From contig CAKVLT010000098.1 in NCBI GenBank assembly GCA_934757945.1, forward strand, positions 1 to 6,652: a stretch of 6,652 bases of DNA. The letters are read 5' to 3'. This document shows positions 1 through 5,242 of this stretch, one piece after another (positions within the stretch are counted from its first letter, which is position 1; every line of letters starts with the position of its first letter). A model generated the notes under the pieces. That model searched no databases, was not told the origin of the DNA, and saw only the letters and a list, made by a program, of their open reading frames with translations. Source of the stretch: an uncultured Bulleidia sp. (GTDB lineage Bacteria > Bacillota_I > Bacilli_A > Erysipelotrichales > Erysipelotrichaceae). The position numbers and the translations under genes were made by a program.

Positions 1-254
1 CCTGTACTGTGTTTATCTACTTTCACACCTGGAAGATCACTGAGATCTACAATATCTCCTGAATGCATCATTGCCATTGTAAGATCAGCAATTTCCTGAT
101 CAGTCATGTCTTTTTGTAAGATAGCCATCATCATGCTGGACATCTGATAGTCAGGAATATCCCCTTTTACAAAGCCATCGACCATCTCGTCAATTTCCAG
201 TTTTGTCAAAACACCACCATCGGCTTTTTTTTCAATCACATCAACAAATCGCAT
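1..254 (-). CDS. pdp: Pyrimidine-nucleoside phosphorylase, N-terminal part (cut by window edge)
   Basis: This is the first 85 codons of a pyrimidine-nucleoside/thymidine phosphorylase. The family cleaves uridine, thymidine and deoxyuridine with phosphate to give the free base and (deoxy)ribose-1-phosphate in cytosolic nucleoside salvage. Seen directly: the start MRFVDVIEKKADGG, the stretch KGDIPDYQMSSMMMAI at about residues 30-45, DLTMAMMHSGD at 57-67, and KVDKHSTG at 78-85. The last is the phosphate-binding loop of the family (Lys81 and Ser83 by family numbering). The start at 254 is supported by GGAGA (minus strand, 264-268) with a 9-nt spacer. The remaining roughly 350 residues lie outside the window. 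It follows hlyIII on the same strand after 66 nt, so it could share that transcript or use its own weak promoter. PyNP (pdp) is preferred over deoA because this is a Firmicute-type sequence, but the N-terminus alone does not prove substrate range. Confidence 0.93.
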   Translation of the reverse strand, partial: MRFVDVIEKKADGGVLTKLEIDEMVDGFVKGDIPDYQMSSMMMAILQKDMTDQEIADLTMAMMHSGDIVDLSDLPGVKVDKHST

Positions 255-267
255 ATTTGATTATCTC

Positions 268-296
268 CATAGTATTTAAAAATTACTTATACTATG
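268..296. repeat. Inverted repeat just upstream of the pdp ribosome site
   Basis: Perfect 8-bp arms CATAGTAT (268-275) and ATACTATG (289-296) surround a 13-nt AT-rich centre. The arm nearest pdp ends on the first G of its GGAGA ribosome site, and the repeat also covers the possible -10 at 286-291. It could be an operator, or in a read-through mRNA a hairpin beside the ribosome site. No U-tract follows on either strand, so it is not a typical intrinsic terminator. Confidence 0.5.
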
Positions 297-314
297 ATTA
301 TTTCACATTATGAA
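286..314 (-). promoter_or_regulatory. Possible weak promoter for pdp
   Basis: On the minus strand a TTCATA -35-like box (309-314) is followed after 17 nt by TATAAG (286-291), 5 of 6 matches to the -10 consensus. Transcription would begin near 279, giving a leader of about 25 nt that contains the pdp ribosome site. The region is very AT-rich, so chance matches are easy, and read-through from hlyIII is an equally good explanation for pdp expression. Confidence 0.35.
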
Positions 315-320
315 AATAAT
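297..320. repeat. AT-rich inverted repeat abutting the hlyIII stop codon
   Basis: Arms ATTATTTCA (297-305) and TGAAAATAAT (311-320) pair with a single bulged A around a 5-nt loop. The repeat starts immediately after the hlyIII stop at 321-323. It lacks GC pairs and a following U-run, so it is a poor terminator. It may only stabilise the hlyIII 3' end, or reflect base composition. Confidence 0.35.
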
Positions 321-1022
321 TCAAGCAAGCAAAACAAGATATTGATACATAAAGATGAAATGACATACACTTCCTGCAAGTACAAAACAATGGAAGATTT
401 CATGGTTCCCAAATCCGTGAACAGGGCGTTCAAAAATAGACAGCTTCATGGCATATATGATAGCTCCAACAGAATAAAGAATACCACCTGCCAGCAACCA
501 TAAAAAACCAGCAAAAGGAATAGAAGAAACAATATCCTTCATGAAAAACACACATGTCCATCCCATACATGTGTAAATCACTGAAGATACCCATTTAGGA
601 CAAGTCACAAAACAGAATTTGAAAATCATTCCTAAAATAGCCATTGTCCAAATAGCCACAAATAAAATCATCCCTTTTATGCCTCCCACTGCAATTAAAG
701 CCACAGGAGTATAAGAACCGGCAATCATGATGAATATCATCATATGATCAATCTTCTTAAGAATTTTATTCACTTTGTAAGAGATACTGAAAGAATGATA
801 TACGGTACTTGCACTATATAACAGAACCATACTCATCATAAATATCATATAGGCAATCAAATCCATTCTGGTCGCATTATACTGACTTGCATGTATAAGT
901 AAAACCGGCATGGCAAAGATACTGCAGACAGCACCAATCAAATGAGTTAATGCACTCATTGGTTCTTTTACCGTAAATAATTTTTCATCCATAAAAGGTG
1001 AGTTTTTTGGTAGCACCGTCAT
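321..1022 (-). CDS. Hemolysin III / TrhA (PAQR-like) family membrane protein
   Basis: This 233-residue polytopic membrane protein belongs to the hemolysin III/YqfA-TrhA branch of the PAQR superfamily, seven-helix metal-containing membrane proteins related to adiponectin receptors and linked to membrane-lipid homeostasis. The 'hemolysin' name is historical and does not show that this copy lyses cells. Seen directly: His27 in SALTHLIGA before the first helix, the S-x3-H motif (Ser72, His76), Asp92-His93 in KKIDHMM, and the C-terminal H-x3-H motif (His207, His211) followed by His221. S-x3-H and H-x3-H supply the zinc ligands in the superfamily, so the metal site looks intact. Hydrophobic stretches occur at about 28-46, 54-75, 92-112, 117-137, 146-160, 168-192 and 212-232. 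GGAGG (1031-1035) with an 8-nt spacer fixes the start. The gene is divergent from the DUF1836 gene and has a near-consensus promoter with two dyad repeats. Confidence 0.92.
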   Translation of the reverse strand: MTVLPKNSPFMDEKLFTVKEPMSALTHLIGAVCSIFAMPVLLIHASQYNATRMDLIAYMIFMMSMVLLYSASTVYHSFSISYKVNKILKKIDHMMIFIMIAGSYTPVALIAVGGIKGMILFVAIWTMAILGMIFKFCFVTCPKWVSSVIYTCMGWTCVFFMKDIVSSIPFAGFLWLLAGGILYSVGAIIYAMKLSIFERPVHGFGNHEIFHCFVLAGSVCHFIFMYQYLVLLA

Positions 1023-1050
1023 ATTTTATACCTCCAGTTATCCTGTCATC

Positions 1051-1066
1051 GGTTTTTCAATAACCT
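1051..1066. repeat. Dyad direct repeat, copy proximal to hlyIII (candidate operator)
   Basis: GGTTTTTCAATAACCT is repeated exactly at 1083-1098, with a 32-bp repeat period (about three helical turns). The first 15 bases form a near-palindrome of the form GGTTwTTsAAwAACC with one mismatched symmetric pair, as expected for a homodimeric DNA-binding protein. This copy lies at about +2 to +18 of the hlyIII transcript. Confidence 0.65.
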
Positions 1067-1074
1067 CTATTATT

Positions 1075-1103
1075 ATATTAGGGGTTTTTCAATAACCTGT
1101 CAA
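1075..1103 (-). promoter_or_regulatory. Sigma-A-type promoter of the hlyIII gene
   Basis: On the minus strand a perfect TTGACA (1098-1103) is separated by 17 nt from TAATAT (1075-1080). An overlapping TATAAT lies at 1072-1077 with a 20-nt spacer. The expected start is near 1068, giving a leader of about 45 nt with the GGAGG site. One copy of the dyad repeat fills the -35/-10 spacer and the other lies just after the start point, an arrangement typical of repressed promoters. Confidence 0.75.
1083..1098. repeat. Dyad direct repeat, copy within the hlyIII promoter spacer (candidate operator)
   Basis: This is the second perfect copy of the 16-bp repeat at 1051-1066. It occupies the spacer between the hlyIII -35 (1098-1103) and -10 (1075-1080), touching the -35. 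A protein bound here should block RNA polymerase. It is also 23 bp upstream of the -35 of the divergent DUF1836 gene, so it could affect both promoters. Confidence 0.65.
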
Positions 1104-1111
1104 GAGATAAT

Positions 1112-1129
1112 CTATGTTCTATTGCATAG
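1112..1129. repeat. Short inverted repeat over the -35 of the DUF1836 gene
   Basis: CTATG (1112-1116) and CATAG (1125-1129) form a 5-bp dyad with an 8-nt centre. The right arm overlaps the presumed -35 TTGCAT (1122-1127). It may be a separate control site for the plus-strand gene, but five-base arms in AT-rich DNA are weak evidence. Confidence 0.3.
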
Positions 1130-1150
1130 TTTAAAGAATCCATTTATACT
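1122..1150 (+). promoter_or_regulatory. Promoter of the DUF1836 gene, predicted to give a leaderless mRNA
   Basis: TTGCAT (1122-1127) is separated by 17 nt from TATACT (1145-1150), which matches 5 of 6 bases of the -10 consensus. Counting seven bases from the end of the -10 places the start at 1157, the A of the start codon. No Shine-Dalgarno can fit between -10 and ATG. The -35 is weak (3 of 6 matches), which leaves room for an activator. Confidence 0.55.
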
Positions 1151-1156
1151 AAAAGC

Positions 1157-1651
1157 ATGAAAAACATACAGAACATACAGGCTTTACAGGATTTTCATTT
1201 ACCTGCATACACTGAAATACCTGATGTCGGATTATATCTTGAACAGGTAGTAAAATATATCAACAGCTTCTTTACAGATTTTGAAGAGATGAACATCACC
1301 AATTCAATGGTCAGTAACTATGTTAAAAGTAAACTGGTTTCCAGTCCTCACAAAAAAATGTACAGCAGAGATCAAATAGCCACACTATTTTTCATTGCCA
1401 TTGCAAAAAACGTACTGTCTATGGAATATATTCGTATCTGCCTTCAGGACAGAACTACCCTTTCCACTACTGAGGAAGCCTATTCTCTTTTTAAAGACAG
1501 AATGCTTGCAACAGTACATGGATTCCAGGATACCTCTGTGATTTCTTCTAATTTCTCTTCAGATGAAGAAACAGCCCTGAACAACATCACAATTGCTGTA
1601 GCACATAAAATGTATCTGGAAAGATATTTTGCACAATACAAACAGGCATAA
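1157..1651 (+). CDS. DUF1836 family protein, putative MerR-like DNA-binding regulator
   Basis: This 164-residue soluble protein has the pattern of the DUF1836 family, small Firmicute proteins of untested function with a MerR-like helix-turn-helix. Seen: FHLPAYTEIPDVGLYLEQVV at about 13-32, where the family's LP-x5-PD-x3-Y signature lies, then ITNSMVSNYVKSKLV at 47-61 and KKMYSRDQIATLFFI at 66-80. The last two read as a recognition helix, a short wing and a following helix. The rest (about 88-164) is helical with no catalytic motif. The start at 1157 is the only ATG available: an in-frame TAG at 1127-1129 and no ATG, GTG or TTG between fix it, yet there is no ribosome site. The gene is divergent from hlyIII and ends at its own terminator. 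A role as regulator of hlyIII through the shared control region is inference from layout; direct DNA binding is not shown for the family as far as I know. Confidence 0.82.
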   Translation: MKNIQNIQALQDFHLPAYTEIPDVGLYLEQVVKYINSFFTDFEEMNITNSMVSNYVKSKLVSSPHKKMYSRDQIATLFFIAIAKNVLSMEYIRICLQDRTTLSTTEEAYSLFKDRMLATVHGFQDTSVISSNFSSDEETALNNITIAVAHKMYLERYFAQYKQA

Positions 1652-1658
1652 CGTTCAC

Positions 1659-1688
1659 AAGCCATCATGCGTGTTCATGATGGCTTTT
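1659..1688 (+). terminator. Intrinsic terminator of the DUF1836 gene
   Basis: A perfect 11-bp stem (1659-1669 with 1676-1686) and a 6-nt loop begin 7 nt after the stop codon. The sequence continues TTTTATAT, so the U-tract is short but present. The other strand lacks a T-run after the stem, so it works for the plus-strand gene. Confidence 0.8.
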
Positions 1689-1692
1689 ATAT

Positions 1693-1738
1693 AAAAAAAA
1701 CATAACCATAAATGCCATTGCATTCATTAGTTATGTTT
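1693..1738 (-). terminator. Intrinsic terminator of the HD-GYP/GGDEF gene
   Basis: Read on the minus strand, AAACATAAC (1730-1738) pairs with GTTATGTTT (1698-1706), and an inner stem AATGC/GCATT (1720-1724 with 1711-1715) caps it. Eight T residues (1693-1700) follow, three of them in the stem. The hairpin starts 29 nt past the stop codon at 1768. The stem is AT-rich, so efficiency may be moderate. Confidence 0.7.
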
Positions 1739-1767
1739 CAGATAATCATTTACTGTCTGAATTTACC

Positions 1768-4575
1768 TCACCCTTTTTCATCTATACAAATATACTCATA
1801 TACAGGCAGAAACTCAGAAATGTTCATCTTTAAACGGTATTGAGTGAAAATACGTTCCATTATAACACTGATTTTTTCTTCTTCCGGCTGCGATAAAATA
1901 ATCAGATATTGCATTTCACTGTACCTTGTACATATATCTACTTTGCGAATAGTATTTTGAACAGCGTCGCCCATTGCGGATAACGCCTGTTCTATTTCAT
2001 CAATGGATGGCATGATATCTGAAGATGGCTTCATCGTCACCATCACAAGATAGCATTTCCAATGATTACGCATGCTCAGCTGACGCATATACTCAAACTG
2101 CGTTGTAAATTCTCTGTAGTCCAGATTCAAAGCACCAGTATAACTGCCACTTTTCTGTAAGGCATCTGCTATTTGCTGAAGAGTATTTCCACCTGAAGTA
2201 CCACCCGAGGAAGCATTAACAATTTCCTCAAAGAAAGAAAACCGGTTCTTCCCGTTTTGTTTTACAAAATATAAAGCTTTATCAGCCTTTGCATAACAAT
2301 CTGCAAACGTATCCTGTACAGTACTCATGCATAAACCTGCAGAAAGAGATGCAAAATGAATTTCAGCATCATTTTCAGTAAGATCATAGAACTGTCTGAA
2401 AAGTTCCGACAGAATCTGTTTAATCTGTTCACGTGAATCATTTGGAAGAAACAGAAGGAATTCATCTCCCCCAAGACGGCAAGCCGCAGCATTCGTATTA
2501 AACTGTGTCAGTAACGCACCCAGGGTTTTTAAAGCCCGATCTCCTGCCTTATGACCATAGAGATCATTGATTTTTTTAAGATTATCCATATCTATAAAAG
2601 CCAGACAACCGTCATATTTTTTCATGGCATTGGCAATCAGAATTTCTCCCAGATTTCTGGAAGGAAGCCCTGTCAGCATATCATAACTCTTCTTGTCTTC
2701 CTGTCCCATAAAAGCATTCACTACGTCTGCTATAAATCTGTTCATGGTTAATTCATAGGATGGAACAGAAAAATCAGGATGTTCATTGGCAACAGCCGAT
2801 TCCAATTTTCCCTCTTCCATCAACTTCAAAAAAATCTGTGCAATTTCAGGATCAAACTGCGTACCGGCATTCTGAGCTATTTTTTCTTTAATCCTTTCCA
2901 AAGGAAGCGCTTCTCGATAGATGCGTCTGGAATGCATGGCATCAAAGCAATTTGCCACAGAAACTATTCGTGCATGCAATGGGATTTCCTTGCCTTTCAA
3001 ACCATCTGGATACCCGGTTCCATCATACCGTTCATGATGACTTCTTGTTACTTCTGATAGATGAGGAACCATAGTAACACCTTTCAATATATTTGCGCCG
3101 ATAACAGTATGTTGTTTTATCAAAGTATATTCATCTTCTGTAAGCCTTCCCGGCTTATTCCAGAGATGGTCAGGAATACCTATTTTGCCAATATCATGTA
3201 AATATGCACAGTTCTTCAGATTTTGGATTTCTTTCTCGCTCCATCCAAGTTCCTCAGCAATCAAAGAAGCATATTCTGCCACTCTTTGAGAATGTCCTCG
3301 AGTATACTCGTCCTTAGCTTCCACTGTCACAGAGAGCATTCGCATCATCTGTAAAGTCATAGCTTCAGTTTGCTTTTGTTCTTTTTCAAGTTCCTCACGT
3401 CTTCGTGCAGCTTCCATTGCCTGTATATTTTCTATGGTACGTGTGAGGTTGACCAAAAGAAGAAAAATCATAGCGACACCCACAAAAATACCGGATATGG
3501 TTGTCATAAAATACACTGATGCCGATTCAATGCTTACACATAGTATGATCAGAAATAGCCCAACCAGAAGAATATAATCTGATTTCAATTTACTCGAACG
3601 AACGTACAAACATAAATGAATAAACACAAGTAAAAGAACAACCACAAGGACGCATTGCCCTATCGGAAGAGTCTCGATATAGTCTTTTATACCTGTGTAA
3701 CATAATAAAGAACAAATTGCAAAATCAGCAAGAGCAATCATGCCAAGAAAAAGATATAAACGGCGATGTATTCCTTTTTGAATACTGTCTGCATAAAACA
3801 ACAATGGTAACGGGGACAGCATAATCATCACAAAGCATAACGACGCAAGTGCAGAAGCATTTGGGACAAGAAGCTGTCGGATTTTAGACTCACCAAGAAG
3901 CCATACAGAGCTCATAATCATACACCACCCAAAATACTCCATTTCAAAGGTGGAATGATAAGCAAATCTTAAAGCCACACTGAATATCATTGAAGTCAGA
4001 CCTGCCAGAAGAATAAAAACAGCAATATATGTAGAAAGAGCAAACTGATTGTAAATAAGCTGCCAGATATCTGTTTCACTTCCTGAATAAATCTGATTTA
4101 CTACACCGGAATAATTAGAAGTATACGTGGTCAGTTCTATACGCAATTGTTTTCCCGCATCTTTATAAGAAGTGTTACAGAAAACATATCGACTGGCAGA
4201 GTTTTTTCCTGCCAGACGGGTGCCCTGTGTAGAATATTCCTGTCTTAATTCTCCGTCTATAAATATCCTTACATCCTGTAAAGAAGAACGTATAGCAATA
4301 CTGGATTCGTCATAATCCTCAGGCAGCATGCTGGTAAGTATCATGGTCTGACCTGCAGGAACATCATATTCCCCCGGTATAGTAATTTCTTCTGCAGAGC
4401 CATCTTCCTTTTCCCAAAATACAGGATAGGAATACTCAACAGACTCCGCTTGCAGTGTATTCTGCTGTTCATTTGCCCCAAAATACTGCATGAAAACAAA
4501 CCAGCAAAAAACAGCTGCCATTAATACATAAAAAACTTTTTTCAGCCCTTCCAAAGTCAGCAGTTTTTTAGACAT
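1768..4575 (-). CDS. Membrane sensor with HD-GYP, GGDEF and degenerate C-terminal GGDEF-like domain (c-di-GMP turnover)
   Basis: This 935-residue protein should make and perhaps break cyclic di-GMP at the membrane. Order seen: membrane helix (about 12-33); extracytoplasmic beta-rich domain (about 45-170, with VRIFIDGEL at 102-110); seven helices (179-201, 213-229, 243-262, 273-293, 305-325, 334-350, 354-377), like 7TM-DISM sensors; charged coiled coil (380-412); HD-GYP (about 415-590) with His428, HDIGKIGIPD (460-469), His489 and HHERYDGTGYP (513-523); GGDEF (632-782) with DMLTGLPSR, FIDMDNLKKIND and intact GGDEF (702-706); a Gly/Ser linker; then a GGDEF-like fold without the motif (about 798-935). 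In HD-GYP the usual metal-ligand Asp is Asn542. The RxxD inhibitory site is absent (Asn693/Ala696). The start at 4575 has AAGGAG (4583-4588) with a 7-nt spacer. An upstream ATG at 4647 adds 24 residues but has no ribosome site, and its extra hydrophobic segment would spoil the even helix count that keeps the enzymatic domains cytosolic. Confidence 0.88.
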   Translation of the reverse strand: MSKKLLTLEGLKKVFYVLMAAVFCWFVFMQYFGANEQQNTLQAESVEYSYPVFWEKEDGSAEEITIPGEYDVPAGQTMILTSMLPEDYDESSIAIRSSLQDVRIFIDGELRQEYSTQGTRLAGKNSASRYVFCNTSYKDAGKQLRIELTTYTSNYSGVVNQIYSGSETDIWQLIYNQFALSTYIAVFILLAGLTSMIFSVALRFAYHSTFEMEYFGWCMIMSSVWLLGESKIRQLLVPNASALASLCFVMIMLSPLPLLFYADSIQKGIHRRLYLFLGMIALADFAICSLLCYTGIKDYIETLPIGQCVLVVVLLLVFIHLCLYVRSSKLKSDYILLVGLFLIILCVSIESASVYFMTTISGIFVGVAMIFLLLVNLTRTIENIQAMEAARRREELEKEQKQTEAMTLQMMRMLSVTVEAKDEYTRGHSQRVAEYASLIAEELGWSEKEIQNLKNCAYLHDIGKIGIPDHLWNKPGRLTEDEYTLIKQHTVIGANILKGVTMVPHLSEVTRSHHERYDGTGYPDGLKGKEIPLHARIVSVANCFDAMHSRRIYREALPLERIKEKIAQNAGTQFDPEIAQIFLKLMEEGKLESAVANEHPDFSVPSYELTMNRFIADVVNAFMGQEDKKSYDMLTGLPSRNLGEILIANAMKKYDGCLAFIDMDNLKKINDLYGHKAGDRALKTLGALLTQFNTNAAACRLGGDEFLLFLPNDSREQIKQILSELFRQFYDLTENDAEIHFASLSAGLCMSTVQDTFADCYAKADKALYFVKQNGKNRFSFFEEIVNASSGGTSGGNTLQQIADALQKSGSYTGALNLDYREFTTQFEYMRQLSMRNHWKCYLVMVTMKPSSDIMPSIDEIEQALSAMGDAVQNTIRKVDICTRYSEMQYLIILSQPEEEKISVIMERIFTQYRLKMNISEFLPVYEYICIDEKG

Positions 4576-4582
4576 GGAGAAT

Positions 4583-4588
4583 CTCCTT
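4583..4588 (-). promoter_or_regulatory. Ribosome binding site that decides the start of the c-di-GMP protein
   Basis: AAGGAG on the minus strand lies 7 nt before the ATG at 4573-4575. The longer in-frame start at 4645-4647 has no comparable site, so the 935-residue form is preferred over 959. Confidence 0.8.
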
Positions 4589-4651
4589 TCCTGCAGATGA
4601 GCAACACAATAGACAACTATACAACCAATAAAAAACCAACATTCCATAAAA

Positions 4652-4660
4652 AGTATACCA
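4652..4660 (-). promoter_or_regulatory. Extended -10 promoter upstream of the HD-GYP/GGDEF gene
   Basis: TGGTATACT on the minus strand matches the extended -10 form TGnTATAAT at all but one base. No good -35 was seen, as is usual for extended -10 promoters. The start should be near 4645, about 70 nt before the preferred start codon. The gene may also receive read-through from the trmD operon, because no clear terminator lies between 4712 and here. Confidence 0.55.
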
Positions 4661-4711
4661 TGGAATATTGGTCACATTTTTAAAACATATTTGAAAATTA
4701 CAGAGTCAGTA

Positions 4712-5242
4712 TCATTTTTCTAATGGTGTACCGCATTCTGGACAATACCGGCCATTGGCATATTTTATAACAGTCCCGCAGGATGGACATTTTAAAATCT
4801 TCTTCAGACAAATCAGTCCATACATACCATCAAACATGCACAACACGCAAAAAATACCACCAATACACTGTATCCACCACATGGAAAAATGCATACCAGA
4901 CATTGTATACAAATCCATATTTATAAGCAGAAAAGCATTATTCCAATATAAGAGAACATATATACAGACCGGAAAGAATGCACAGTACAGAAAGTGGATA
5001 TACATCGATCTGGATATTCTGTCTTTTTGAAGTAACCCATGAAAAGCAGTCAATGCCTGAAAAATCAGCACACCTTCTATCAGTACCCCTAAAATCAAAT
5101 CTTCAAAAAGCGAACATTTACCTAAAGGCAATATGAGTGGCACAGTGACATCCAAAGCTCCAGTAATACATCCTAAAGAATGATATAAGAAGACTGCATA
5201 ATTGATCCAGAGAAGTATTTTAACCTTCTTCATGTTCTGCAT
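4712..5242 (-). CDS. Small membrane protein with C-terminal zinc ribbon, unknown function
   Basis: I do not recognise this family. The predicted 176-residue protein has about four hydrophobic segments (near 8-29, 46-69, 81-101 and 121-147) with a short cytosolic-looking tail carrying a zinc ribbon, Cys152-x2-Cys155-x11-Cys167-x2-Cys170 (CPSCG and CPECG). Such ribbons end many small Firmicute membrane proteins and are thought to bind one zinc. The longest frame starts at 5293, but GGAG (5250-5253), inside the trmD coding end, is 7 nt before the ATG at 5240-5242 and 4 nt before that at 5243-5245, so the start is placed at 5242. It overlaps trmD by 23 nt in another frame, implying cotranscription and probably translational coupling. 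rplS usually follows trmD, and this gene occupies that place. Unusually many Cys, Trp and Met residues lie within the membrane part. A link to tRNA modification is not implied by the sequence. Confidence 0.75.
   Translation of the reverse strand: MQNMKKVKILLWINYAVFLYHSLGCITGALDVTVPLILPLGKCSLFEDLILGVLIEGVLIFQALTAFHGLLQKDRISRSMYIHFLYCAFFPVCIYVLLYWNNAFLLINMDLYTMSGMHFSMWWIQCIGGIFCVLCMFDGMYGLICLKKILKCPSCGTVIKYANGRYCPECGTPLEK

Noticed and set aside
294..503. Plus-strand reading frame of 69 codons opposite the hlyIII 3' end
   Set aside because: It lies antisense to a clear family gene, has no ribosome site, and its sequence has no recognisable pattern; other antisense frames at 2551-2751, 2779-3057, 4755-5030, 5805-6161 and 5966-6268 are rejected for the same reasons.
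321..1022. True haemolysin/virulence factor
   Set aside because: The family name is historical; the conserved PAQR metal-site motifs point to a membrane homeostasis protein, and nothing around it suggests toxin secretion.
268..1129. Shared operator family from CTATG/CATAG arms at 268-296 and 1112-1129
   Set aside because: The arms face opposite ways and have different spacing (29 bp versus 18 bp overall), so a common regulator is not supported; short AT-rich arms recur by chance.
4576..4711. c-di-GMP riboswitch upstream of the HD-GYP/GGDEF gene
   Set aside because: The leader is only about 70 nt and I could not find the conserved helices and tetraloop/receptor elements of GEMM-type riboswitches.
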